Translations under genes and position numbers: made by a program
The notes under the pieces: model-generated
What the model was told of the DNA's origin: nothing
Seen by the model: only the letters and a program-made list of their open reading frames with translations
The model's database searches: none
In this document: piece after piece, positions 8,172 to 15,941 of the stretch
Layout of the letters: each line of letters begins with the position of its first letter
Position numbering within the stretch: the first letter of the stretch is position 1
NCBI RefSeq assembly: GCF_035920365.1
Contig: NZ_CP109150.1
Span: 434,001 to 498,000, forward strand
Length of the DNA: 64,000 nt
Direction: 5' to 3'
From: Micromonospora sp. NBC_01740
GTDB taxonomy: Bacteria > Actinomycetota > Actinomycetes > Mycobacteriales > Micromonosporaceae

Positions 8172-11100
8172 GGCGTCTCCGGACGACGGGTGGTCGGCGG
8201 CTCGACCACCTGGCGGCCCTGCCCGGACACCGGGCAGCTCGTACGCACCGGGCAGACCCGGCACTTGGAGTTGGCGACCGCGGCGAAGGTGGCGGCGGCC
8301 ATCGTATCCGCGGTACGCCGCACCAGCGCGGTCGCCCAGCCGGCCTCCGGGCCCTCCCCCGCCGGCGCCTGGCTCTGCTCCTTCGCGTCCTTCGCGCCGG
8401 TGCCGAGCTGCACCAGGGCCGCGCCGCCGGACTCCTCGCCGAAGTCGGCGAAGGCCCCCGCCTCCACCGCCGCCTGGTAGGCGCCGAGCTGTGGGTGCTC
8501 GGCGAGGTCGTTGGCCGTGACGGCGGTGGACTTGCCGGTCTTCAGGTCGATGACGACCAGCCGGCCGTCCTCGTCGACCTCCAGCCGGTCGACCCGGCCG
8601 ACCAGCTCGACCGGCCGGTGCGGGCCGTCGAGGCGCACCGCGAACTCGTGCTCGATGGCGAGCAGCCGGCGCGGATTCGCGGCCAGCCAGCGGAGCAGCT
8701 TGTCCACCATCGCCTCGGCGCGGCTGTGCTCCGGACCGACCATCCAGCGGGCGGCCAGCTCGATGACGTCGAACCGGGCGGCGACGTAGTCCAGCAGCGC
8801 CCCCCGGTCGGCGCTGGCGTCCTCGGCGAGCATCGCGGCGGCGTGCACCAGGTTGCCGACGCCCTGGGCGGCGCTGGCCGGCGGGCTGCCGCCGTGCCGC
8901 TCCAGCAGCCAGCGCAGGCTGCACCGCAGCGCGCTCTCCATCGCCGACGGGGTGACCCGGACCGGCTCCCCCTCGTCGACCAGCGGGCGGTCGTCGGAGA
9001 GCTGCCGCAGCCCCCACCAGTCGTCCGGGTGCGCGCCGGCCACCCCGGCGGCGGCGAGCCGGGCCAGCTCGGCAGCCGCCGCCTGCCGCCGGGCGTAGGT
9101 CACGGCCGGGTCGCTGACGGCGGTACGCAGCTCCGCCACCAGCGCCGGCAGGGTCAGCGCCCGGGGCGGCCGGCTCACCGGCAACGCCCCCGGTCGATCC
9201 GGCTCCTCCTGGTCGGTGGGATCCGTCGGGCCGGTCGGATCCGGCGGATCGGTGGGATCCGTCGGGGCGGACGGGTCGGTCGGGTCGGTGGGGTCGGTGG
9301 GGTCGGTGGGGTCGGTCGGGTCGCTGGGGCCCAGCTCGTAGAGGAAGCGGCTCGGCTGCTCCTCGTGGTCGTCGCCGCCCACCGCGGCGGAGGCGACCGC
9401 GCTGACCAGCAGCCGTCGCCGGGCCCGGGTGACCGCGACGTGGAACAGCCGGCGCTCCTCGTCGAGCAGCGCCGAGGTCTGCCCGACCAGGGCCGCCACC
9501 ACGCCCGCGCCGGCCGTCCGGCCGGCGAGCACGTCGACCAGGCGCTCCGAGCCGAGCAGGCTGCCACGCAGGCGCAGGTCGGGCCAGACGCCCTCCTGCA
9601 CCCCGGCGACCGCCACGAGATCCCACTCCAGCCCCTTCGCGGCGTGGGCGGTGAGCAGCCGCACCGTCTCCCCCCGGTCGGCGGTCGGGGCGAGGGTGTC
9701 GGCCGGCAGGTCCTGACCGAGGACGTGGTCGAGGAAGACCTCCGTACGCGCGCCGGGCAGCCGGTCGGTGAACCGGGCCGCCGCGTCGAAGAGGACCATC
9801 ACGGCGTCGAGGTCGCGGTCGGCCGCCTCGGCGCGGCGGCGCCGCGCGACGTCGCCCTCGCCGGTCACCGTCTGGCCGCGGCCGGTCGCCGCGGACCACA
9901 GCTCGGCGAGCCCGGTGGCCCGCCACACCGCCCAGAGCACGTCCTCCGCCGTGGCGCCGGGCCGCGCGGCGGACTCCCGGGCCACGGCCAGCAGACCGGC
10001 CACGGTCTGCGCCGGCTCCGCCCAGTGCCGCTCGATCCCGGCCAACCCGGCCGGGTCGCGCAGCGCCTCCACGATCAGTTCGCCCGAGGGCCGGCGGTCG
10101 CCGCCGGCCAGCGCCAGGGCGCGCAGCCCCTGCCGCAGCCGCCGCTCGGCCAGCGGATCGGCGCCGCCGAGCGACGAGTGCAGCAGCGCCACGGCGGCCT
10201 CCTCGTCGAGCCGCTCGGGCTCCAGGGCGCAGCGCAGCAGGAGCAGCAGCGGCGCGACCGCCGGTTGCAGGTGCAGCGGCAGGTCCTCGCCGTGCACGAC
10301 GGTGGGCACCCCGGCGGCGTGCAGGGCACGTTGCAGCGAGGGCAGCTGCCGCCCGGTGGAGCGCACCAGCACGGCCATCTCCGACCAGGGCACGCCGCCG
10401 AGCAGGTGTGCCTCGCGCAGGGCGTGCGCCAGCCAGGCCGCCTCGCTGGTGGCCGAGCGGAAGGTGCGTACCTCGACCGCGCCGGGGGGCGCGTCGGGCA
10501 GCGGGTGCAGCCGGCGGTGCGCAGCCGGACCGCGCAGCCGTCGCGCCAGCCGGCCGGACGCGGCGAGCAGGCGGGCACCGGCCCGGTAGGAGGTGGTGAG
10601 CACCACCTGTGCCGCGGGCGCTCCCGAGGCGGTGCGGAAGCGGTGCGGAAACGTGGCCACCCCCGCCGGGTCGGCGCCCCGGAACGCGTACGTGGAGGAA
10701 TCCGGGTCGGCGAACGCGACCAGGGGCTTGCCGCCTCCGGCCACCGTCGCGAGCAGGTCCTGCTGGGCCGGGTCGGTGTCGGCCAGCTCGTCGACGTAGA
10801 CGTACGCCAGCCGCCGGCGCTCGGCCGCGAGCAGCTCGGGGTCGTCGAGCAGCATTCCGGTGGCGGCCCGGACCAGCTCGGCCGGGTCGTACGCGACGGA
10901 GCCGCGGTTGCTGACGTCGCGCAGGGCGAGCACGGCCACGTACTCCCGCAGGAACCGCGCGGCGGCGGGCCAGTCGGCGCGGCCGAGCTTCTCGCCCAGC
11001 CGGGCCAGCTCGACGGGACCGACGCCCCGCTCGGCGGCGCGCATCAGCAGGTCGCGCAGCTGCGCCGCGAAGGCCCGGGTGCGCAACGCGGGGCGCAGGT

Positions 11101-11704
11101 CCTCCGGCCAGCCGACCGGGTCGTCGTCGGGCGCCTCGCCGACCACGTCGAGCAGCTCGCGGATGATCAGATCCTGCTCCGGCCCGGTGAGCAGCCGGGG
11201 GGACGGCTCGCCGCGCTCGGCCGCCGCCCGCCGCAGCAGCCCGAAGGCGTACGCCGGGAGGGTGCGCACCAGCGGCTCGCGCAGCACGCGGTGCCCGCCC
11301 TCGGCGACGCGGGCCTCGATCCGCTGGCGCAGCGCGGTGGCGCCCCGGCGGCCGAAGGTGAGCACCAGGATCCGCTCCGGGTCGACGCCCTCGGCCACCC
11401 GCGCGGCGACGGCCTCGACCAGCGTGGCGGTCTTGCCCGTGCCGGGACCGCCGAGCACCAGCATCGGCCCGTCGGTGTGCGCCACGATCTCGACCTGGCG
11501 CGGATCGGCCAGCCGCGCCGCCCCACGGTGCGCGTCCCCGTCGGCCGGCCCCCCGGACCGCCGCTCACCCTCCGTCGGCCCTCCGGACCGCCGCTCACCC
11601 CCGGTCGGCCCCCCGGACCGACCGTCCCCCCGGGCCGGCCCGCCGGGCCGGTGGTCCCCCCGGACCGCCTCCGCAGGCCGGCGCACCAGCCGGTACGCCT
11701 GCAT
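8168..11704 (-). CDS. adnA: AdnA-type subunit of the AdnAB helicase-nuclease
   Basis: An 1178-residue partner of AdnB, starting MQAYRLVRRP at ATG 11704. The motor domain has Walker A GGPGTGKT (85-92) and LTFGRRGATAL, but motif II reads VDELAD instead of the usual DEYQD, and motif III reads ADPDSSTYAFRGAD. Motif VI is VAVTRARRRLL. The C-terminal nuclease shows GRVDRLEV and VIDLKTGK, plus cysteines CSLRW upstream and CRVCPVRTSC near the end, the pattern of an Fe-S stapled AddB-type nuclease. Two low-complexity stretches stand out: repeated RSGGPTEGE near residues 20-55 and a (DPT)n linker encoded at 9211-9330. The stop overlaps adnB's start. Confidence 0.88.
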   Translation of the reverse strand: MQAYRLVRRPAEAVRGDHRPGGPARGDGRSGGPTGGERRSGGPTEGERRSGGPADGDAHRGAARLADPRQVEIVAHTDGPMLVLGGPGTGKTATLVEAVAARVAEGVDPERILVLTFGRRGATALRQRIEARVAEGGHRVLREPLVRTLPAYAFGLLRRAAAERGEPSPRLLTGPEQDLIIRELLDVVGEAPDDDPVGWPEDLRPALRTRAFAAQLRDLLMRAAERGVGPVELARLGEKLGRADWPAAARFLREYVAVLALRDVSNRGSVAYDPAELVRAATGMLLDDPELLAAERRRLAYVYVDELADTDPAQQDLLATVAGGGKPLVAFADPDSSTYAFRGADPAGVATFPHRFRTASGAPAAQVVLTTSYRAGARLLAASGRLARRLRGPAAHRRLHPLPDAPPGAVEVRTFRSATSEAAWLAHALREAHLLGGVPWSEMAVLVRSTGRQLPSLQRALHAAGVPTVVHGEDLPLHLQPAVAPLLLLLRCALEPERLDEEAAVALLHSSLGGADPLAERRLRQGLRALALAGGDRRPSGELIVEALRDPAGLAGIERHWAEPAQTVAGLLAVARESAARPGATAEDVLWAVWRATGLAELWSAATGRGQTVTGEGDVARRRRAEAADRDLDAVMVLFDAAARFTDRLPGARTEVFLDHVLGQDLPADTLAPTADRGETVRLLTAHAAKGLEWDLVAVAGVQEGVWPDLRLRGSLLGSERLVDVLAGRTAGAGVVAALVGQTSALLDEERRLFHVAVTRARRRLLVSAVASAAVGGDDHEEQPSRFLYELGPSDPTDPTDPTDPTDPTDPSAPTDPTDPPDPTGPTDPTDQEEPDRPGALPVSRPPRALTLPALVAELRTAVSDPAVTYARRQAAAAELARLAAAGVAGAHPDDWWGLRQLSDDRPLVDEGEPVRVTPSAMESALRCSLRWLLERHGGSPPASAAQGVGNLVHAAAMLAEDASADRGALLDYVAARFDVIELAARWMVGPEHSRAEAMVDKLLRWLAANPRRLLAIEHEFAVRLDGPHRPVELVGRVDRLEVDEDGRLVVIDLKTGKSTAVTANDLAEHPQLGAYQAAVEAGAFADFGEESGGAALVQLGTGAKDAKEQSQAPAGEGPEAGWATALVRRTADTMAAATFAAVANSKCRVCPVRTSCPVSGQGRQVVEPPTTRRPETP
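9211..9330 (-). repeat. (DPT)n minisatellite inside adnA
   Basis: About 120 bases made of near-tandem copies of a GGGTCGGTG-like nine-base unit, translating to Asp-Pro-Thr triplets between the motor and nuclease halves of AdnA. The reading frame is kept because the unit is a multiple of three. It probably acts as a flexible linker and could vary in length between strains. Confidence 0.8.
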
Positions 11705-11776
11705 CCGTCCATCCCACCACGCCGGTACGACACCCCCACCCCGCCACCCCGCCGGGGACCAACCCGCACTCCCCCG

Positions 11777-12322
11777 TCAGAGGAGCTGGAGTTCCAGGGT
11801 GTCCAGGGCGGCGGGGACCGTGTCGGTCACGGTGAGCAGGCCCAGGCCGGCGGGCTTGAGGAAGGTCTGGTCGGCCAGCGCGCCCAGCCAGTCGAGCACC
11901 GGGCGGTAGAAGCCGTCGGTGTCGACCAGCACCATCGGCTTGGCGTGCAGGGCCAGGGTGGCGGTCGTCCAGACCTCGAACAGCTCGTCGAGGGTGCCGA
12001 GCCCGCCCGGCAGGGTGAGGAACGCGTCCGACTTGTCGATCATGAGGGTCTTGCGGCTGGCCATCGAGTCGGTGACGAGCAACTCGTCCGACGCCAGGTC
12101 GGCAACCTCCAGGTCGACCAGCGACTGCGGGATCACCCCGACCGTCCGGCCGCCGGCGGCCCGCGCCCCGTCGGCCAGCGCGCCCATCATGCCGACGCAC
12201 CCGCCGCCGCTGACGAGGGTGTGCCCGCGCCGGGCGATCTCCGCGCCCGTCTCGGCCGCGAGGTCCAGCCAGCGCTGGTCGAGGGTACGGGAGGAGGCGC
12301 AGAACACGCAGATCGCCGCCAT
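11777..12322 (-). CDS. LOG-family protein (Rossmann fold, TIGR00730-type)
   Basis: A 181-residue protein of the LOG group, whose characterised members are cytokinin riboside 5'-monophosphate phosphoribohydrolases that cleave nucleoside monophosphates into base and ribose-5-phosphate. The diagnostic SRKTLM and PGGLGTLDEL motifs are both intact, and GGGCVGMMG marks the nucleotide loop. The length is normal for the short LOG class. It starts at an ATG one base after the stop of the second LOG gene, so the two are co-transcribed. Many bacterial LOG proteins have no known plant-hormone role; nucleotide housekeeping is as likely. Confidence 0.9.
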   Translation of the reverse strand: MAAICVFCASSRTLDQRWLDLAAETGAEIARRGHTLVSGGGCVGMMGALADGARAAGGRTVGVIPQSLVDLEVADLASDELLVTDSMASRKTLMIDKSDAFLTLPGGLGTLDELFEVWTTATLALHAKPMVLVDTDGFYRPVLDWLGALADQTFLKPAGLGLLTVTDTVPAALDTLELQLL

Positions 12323-12323
12323 G

Positions 12324-13184
12324 TCAGCGCTTCCGGTTCTCGTCGCCCGCCTCGGCGGCGGCCTGCTGGTCGGCGGCGGTGACGGCGACGGCCTCCTCGC
12401 GGACCGCCTCCTGCTCGACGTTGAGGGCGGCCTCGGCCTCCACGATGTGCCGGACCGCCGCGTCGACGTCGTCGGTCACGCAGATCAGCTCCAGGTCGAC
12501 GGGGCCGATCTTGCCGTCGGCGGCCATCGTGTCGCGCAGCCAGTCGAGCAGGCCGCTCCAGTAGTCGGCGCCCATCAGCACCACGGGGAACCGGGTCACC
12601 TTGCCGGTCTGCACCAGGGTGAGCGCCTCGAAGAGCTCGTCCATGGTGCCGAACCCGCCGGGCAGCACGACGAACGCCTGGGCGTACTTGACGAACATGG
12701 TCTTGCGGGCAAAGAAGTAGCGGAAGTCGATGGCCAGGTCGACCCAGTCGTTGAGCCCCTGTTCGAAGGGGAGCTCGATGCCGAGGCCGACCGACAGCCC
12801 ACCGGCCTCGCTGGCGCCCCGGTTGGCCGCCTCCATCACGCCCGGCCCGCCGCCGGTGATCACCGCGTAGCCGGCCCGGGCCAGGGCAGCGCCCAGCGCC
12901 TCGGCCAGCTGGCACTCGGGGCTATCCGGGTGGCTGCGGGCGGAACCGAACACGCTGACCGCCGAGGGCAGGTCGGCGAGGGTGTCGAAGCCCTCGACGA
13001 ACTCGGAGAGGATGCGCAGCGCCCGCCAGGCGTCCTTGGTCTTCCAGTCCTCACGCCCCCGCGAATCGAGCAGGCGCTGGTCGGCGGTGCTGCCCGTCAT
13101 CGCCTGCCGCCGCAGCGTCACGGCCCCCCGGTGCCGTTCCTGTCCCGGCTCGCGGCCGGCCTCCCGCCCGTTGCTCTGACCCAT
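12324..13184 (-). CDS. LOG-family protein, long form
   Basis: A 286-residue paralogue of the neighbouring LOG gene. The core keeps ITGGGPGVMEAANRGA, FFARKTMFVKYAQ and VVLPGGFGTMDEL, the AMP-binding and catalytic motifs. It differs by a roughly 60-residue charged N-terminal extension and an Ala/Glu-rich C-terminal tail. I chose ATG 13184 because TACGGT at 13192-13197 lies seven bases upstream, the layout of a leaderless mRNA, and no ribosome-binding site is present. The short LOG gene follows after one base. The two may act on different nucleotides or form mixed oligomers; nothing in the sequence decides this. Confidence 0.87.
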   Translation of the reverse strand: MGQSNGREAGREPGQERHRGAVTLRRQAMTGSTADQRLLDSRGREDWKTKDAWRALRILSEFVEGFDTLADLPSAVSVFGSARSHPDSPECQLAEALGAALARAGYAVITGGGPGVMEAANRGASEAGGLSVGLGIELPFEQGLNDWVDLAIDFRYFFARKTMFVKYAQAFVVLPGGFGTMDELFEALTLVQTGKVTRFPVVLMGADYWSGLLDWLRDTMAADGKIGPVDLELICVTDDVDAAVRHIVEAEAALNVEQEAVREEAVAVTAADQQAAAEAGDENRKR

Positions 13185-13493
13185 GGGAGCAACCGTAGTG
13201 GAGCCGCACCCGCCAGGTGCGCGCACCGTGAGCCGGGCCGCCGCAGGTGACGGGCGAGGCGACAAACGACGCCACCCCCGGGCGCCGGAGGACGCGGCCT
13301 CGGACGTCGACGGCACGGCCCCCGGCGACGGACGACGCGACCTCGGCGGCCACCTCGGGCGACGGGCGGGGCCGGGCCGGGCGACGATCGGAAATATTTT
13401 TCCGGATCTTGGGCAACTAATTCGGTCGCACGGGCGTCTTACTATTCACATACCGGGTATGCCCCGGCGCGCGCCTTCGGGGGAGGAGTCAGC
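13185..13493. promoter_or_regulatory. Divergent intergenic region with two palindromes
   Basis: About 309 bases between the leaderless long-LOG gene (leftward) and the 53-residue gene (rightward). It holds the -10-like TACGGT for the LOG gene (13192-13197), an AT-rich palindrome CGGAAA-TATT-TTTCCG (13389-13404), an AT-rich patch around TACTAT (13440-13445) and a CATAC-CGG-GTATG palindrome (13449-13461). The last matches a palindrome upstream of the subtilase gene. I see no additional gene in it. Confidence 0.6.
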
Positions 13494-13655
13494 GTGATCA
13501 GCAACAGCGAGATGATCCGGATCCGGCGGCAGATGCAGCGCCGCATCCGCGACGTGGTGGCCGAGCGCCGCCGCGCCCGCCTGATGGAACCGTCCACCGA
13601 CCAGGGCGGCCAGACCGACGCCCGGCCCTCCGCCGACGCGTCCACCACCGTCTGA
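13494..13655 (+). CDS. Small basic protein of 53 residues, unknown function
   Basis: The protein starts at GTG with GGGAGGAG about six bases upstream, one of the best ribosome-binding sites in the window, and ends at TGA 13653-13655. The first 30 residues are Arg-rich with a regular Met/Ile/Val spacing (SEMIRIRRQMQRRIRDVV) that could form an amphipathic basic helix; the tail is polar (Ser, Asp, Thr, Gly). A perfect 15-bp terminator follows 21 bases later. I know no family for it. The clean expression signals at both ends argue it is a real gene, perhaps nucleic-acid-binding by charge. Confidence 0.7.
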   Translation: MISNSEMIRIRRQMQRRIRDVVAERRRARLMEPSTDQGGQTDARPSADASTTV

Positions 13656-13676
13656 CCGCACCGACGACACCGTGCA

Positions 13677-13710
13677 CGGAAGGTCCGCGTCCTTCGACGC
13701 GGACCTTCCG
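13677..13710. terminator. Perfect 15-bp hairpin between convergent genes
   Basis: Arms 13677-13691 and 13696-13710 are perfect reverse complements around a CTTC loop. It lies between the 53-residue gene and the end of dapE and can serve both directions. Confidence 0.85.
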
Positions 13711-13741
13711 TCCATCCGGGGCACGCCCCGCGCGGGGAGCT

Positions 13742-14815
13742 TCAGGAAGAGGCGAGCCAGCGGCGCAGGGTGACGGCGCCCTCCCGGATCTTGCTGATCT
13801 CCACGTGCTCGTCGGGATGGTGGGCCAGGTTGGGGTCGCCGGGGCCGAAGTTCAGCGCCGGGATGCCCATCGCGGCGAACCGGGCCACGTCCGTCCAGCC
13901 CAGCTTGCCGATCGGCGCGGCACCGACCGCGGCGAGGAACTCCTTGGCGGGTGCCGCCTCCAGCCCGGGCGGGGCGCCGGCGGCCGAATCCGTGACCCGC
14001 ACGTCGAAGCCGGCGAAGACCTCGCGCAGGTGCGCCTCGGCCTCGGCCGGGGTCCGGTCCGGCGCGAACCGGTAGTTGACCTCGACCTCGCACCGGTCGG
14101 GCACCACGTTGCCGGCCACGCCGCCGTGGATGCGGACCGCGTTCATGCCCTCCCGGTAGTCGCAGCCGTCGATGGTCACCCGCCGCGCCTCGTAGTTGGT
14201 CAGCCGGTCGAGCACCTCGCCGGCCGCGTGGATCGCGTTCACCCCGTGCCAGGAACGGGCCGAGTGGGCGCGTACGCCGGTGGTGGTGACGACCCCGCGC
14301 ATGGTGCCCTGGCACCCCGCCTCGACGATGCCGTGCGTCGGCTCCAGCAGCAGCGCGAAGTCGGCCTCCAGCCACTCCGGGTACGCGTCGGCGACCAGGA
14401 AGAGGCCGTTGTACTTCGACTCGATCTCCTCGGCCTCGTAGAAGAAGTACGTCACGTCGTAGCGCGGGTCCGGCAGGCTCACCGCCAGGTTCAGCGCGAA
14501 CGCCACCCCGGACTTCATGTCCGAGGTGCCGCAGCCGTACATCAGGTCGCCGCGCGTGGTCGACGGGAAGTTGTTGTTCAGCGGCACCGTGTCCAGGTGA
14601 CCGGCGAGCACCACCCGCTGGTCACGGCCCAGGTCCGTCCGCGCCATCACCGTGTTGCCGTGCCGGTACGTGGTCAGGTGCGGTACGCCCCTCAGCACCT
14701 CCTCCACGCAGTCGGCGATCGCCTTCTCGTTGAGGGACACGGACTCCATGTCGACCAGCGCGCGGGTCAGCGCCACCGGATCGGCCAGGACCTCGGGGGT
14801 CAGCGGGTTCTCCAT
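13742..14815 (-). CDS. dapE: Succinyl-diaminopimelate desuccinylase
   Basis: A 357-residue M20-type metallohydrolase that removes succinate from N-succinyl-LL-diaminopimelate, giving LL-diaminopimelate for lysine and peptidoglycan. Visible metal-site motifs: LAGHLDTVP, the [11 protein letters not shown] aspartate, the FFYEAEEIE glutamates and LLLEPTHG, with LGWTDVARF and [17 protein letters not shown] near the end. ATG 14815 has TACCGT (14823-14828) seven bases upstream and no ribosome-binding site, so the mRNA is probably leaderless. It is divergent from dapD, the enzyme two steps earlier. Length and motifs match the actinobacterial DapE group. Confidence 0.93.
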   Translation of the reverse strand: MENPLTPEVLADPVALTRALVDMESVSLNEKAIADCVEEVLRGVPHLTTYRHGNTVMARTDLGRDQRVVLAGHLDTVPLNNNFPSTTRGDLMYGCGTSDMKSGVAFALNLAVSLPDPRYDVTYFFYEAEEIESKYNGLFLVADAYPEWLEADFALLLEPTHGIVEAGCQGTMRGVVTTTGVRAHSARSWHGVNAIHAAGEVLDRLTNYEARRVTIDGCDYREGMNAVRIHGGVAGNVVPDRCEVEVNYRFAPDRTPAEAEAHLREVFAGFDVRVTDSAAGAPPGLEAAPAKEFLAAVGAAPIGKLGWTDVARFAAMGIPALNFGPGDPNLAHHPDEHVEISKIREGAVTLRRWLASS

Positions 14816-14933
14816 GGTTCGCACGGTACCGTCAGATCCGGCGAGCGCGTGGAGCGAGCGTTCCGGGGCGGCCCGCGCGGGAGGCGGGGCGCGGAGGGCT
14901 CGCCGGCCCGCAGCACGAACGAGAGGTGAATCA
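14816..14933. promoter_or_regulatory. Divergent dapE/dapD promoter region
   Basis: The 118 bases separate the two starts. TACCGT at 14823-14828 (minus strand) sits seven bases before the dapE ATG, a leaderless arrangement. dapD has a normal ribosome-binding site, GAGAGGTGA, just before its GTG. I could not pick a convincing -10 for dapD. Confidence 0.6.
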
Positions 14934-15890
14934 GTGACGTCCGAATCCGCCTGGGGCATCGGCCTGGCCACCGTTACCGCTGACGACCAGGTGCTCGACA
15001 CCTGGTATCCGACGGGCAAGCTGGGCCTCGGCGAGCTGCCGCTGGTCGCCGGCGAGGACGAGGCGGACGTGCTGGACCTGCCCCCGGGGGCGGTCGGCGA
15101 CCGGGCGCTGCCCGGGCTGCGTACCGTCCAGGTGGTCACCGTGATCGGCTCGCTGGACGAGCCGATCAAGGACGCCGCCGACGCGTACCTTCGGCTGCAC
15201 CTGCTCTCCCACCGCCTGGTGCGACCCAACGAGCTCAACCTCGACGGCATCTTCGGCAAGCTGGCGAACGTGGCCTGGACCTCCGCCGGGCCCTGCCCCC
15301 CGGAGCGGGTCGACGAGCTGCGGGTCATCGAGCGGTCCGCCGGCCGCCACCTGGCCGTGTACGGGGTGGACAAGTTCCCCAGGATGACCGACTACGTGGT
15401 GCCGTCGGGCGTGCGGATCGCCGACGCCGACCGGGTGCGCCTCGGCGCGCACCTGGCGGCCGGCACCACCGTCATGCACGAGGGCTTCGTCAACTTCAAC
15501 GCCGGCACCCTGGGCACCTCGATGGTCGAGGGCCGGATCGTGCAGGGCGTGGTGGTCGGCGACGGCTCCGACATCGGCGGCGGCGCCTCGATCATGGGCA
15601 CCCTCTCCGGCGGCGGCACCGACCGGGTCCGCATCGGCGAGCGCAGCCTGGTCGGCGCGAACGCCGGCGTGGGCATCTCGCTCGGCGACGACTGCGTGGT
15701 GGAGGCCGGCTGCTACATCACCGCCGCCTCCAAGATCACCCTGCCGGACGGCCGGGTGGTCAAGGCCCGCGAGCTGTCCGGGGTGGACAACCTGCTGTTC
15801 TGGCGCAACTCGGTGACCGGTGCGCTGGAGGCGAAGCAGCGCAGCGGCAGGGGCATCGAGCTGAACGCCGCGCTGCACGCCAACGACTGA
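14934..15890 (+). CDS. dapD: 2,3,4,5-tetrahydropyridine-2,6-dicarboxylate N-succinyltransferase
   Basis: A 318-residue enzyme that transfers succinate from succinyl-CoA to tetrahydrodipicolinate, committing the succinylase branch of lysine synthesis. The C-terminal half is a left-handed beta helix of hexapeptide repeats ([60 protein letters not shown]). The N-terminal half is the actinobacterial type ([20 protein letters not shown]). GTG 14934 follows GAGAGGTGA at good spacing. It is divergent from dapE and convergent with the subtilase gene, with a strong hairpin between them. Confidence 0.94.
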   Translation: MTSESAWGIGLATVTADDQVLDTWYPTGKLGLGELPLVAGEDEADVLDLPPGAVGDRALPGLRTVQVVTVIGSLDEPIKDAADAYLRLHLLSHRLVRPNELNLDGIFGKLANVAWTSAGPCPPERVDELRVIERSAGRHLAVYGVDKFPRMTDYVVPSGVRIADADRVRLGAHLAAGTTVMHEGFVNFNAGTLGTSMVEGRIVQGVVVGDGSDIGGGASIMGTLSGGGTDRVRIGERSLVGANAGVGISLGDDCVVEAGCYITAASKITLPDGRVVKARELSGVDNLLFWRNSVTGALEAKQRSGRGIELNAALHAND

Positions 15891-15896
15891 CGGTCG

Positions 15897-15934
15897 CCCC
15901 GCCGGGCCCGCGGTCGGCCGCGGACCCGGCGGGG
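15897..15934. terminator. Bidirectional hairpin between dapD and the subtilase gene
   Basis: CCCCGCCGGG (15897-15906) pairs with CCCGGCGGGG (15925-15934); inside, CCGCGG pairs with a second CCGCGG around TCGG. It starts six bases after the dapD stop and ends seven bases before the subtilase stop, so it can serve both genes. Confidence 0.8.
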
Positions 15935-15941
15935 GTACGCC

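Noticed and set aside
9211..9330. Short regular repeats suggesting a CRISPR array.
   Set aside because: Unit is nine bases with no spacers and is read in frame as Asp-Pro-Thr triplets inside AdnA.
4695..9926. A single leftward reading frame of over 1700 codons spanning adnB and part of adnA.
   Set aside because: The stretch above 8171 is antisense-phase shadow of adnA; TTG 8171 has a ribosome-binding site, overlaps the adnA stop and starts the conserved AdnB sequence, so two separate genes fit better than a fusion.
11777..13184. LOG genes as evidence for plant-associated cytokinin production.
   Set aside because: LOG proteins are widespread in bacteria with no plant contact, and no isopentenyltransferase gene is present in this window.
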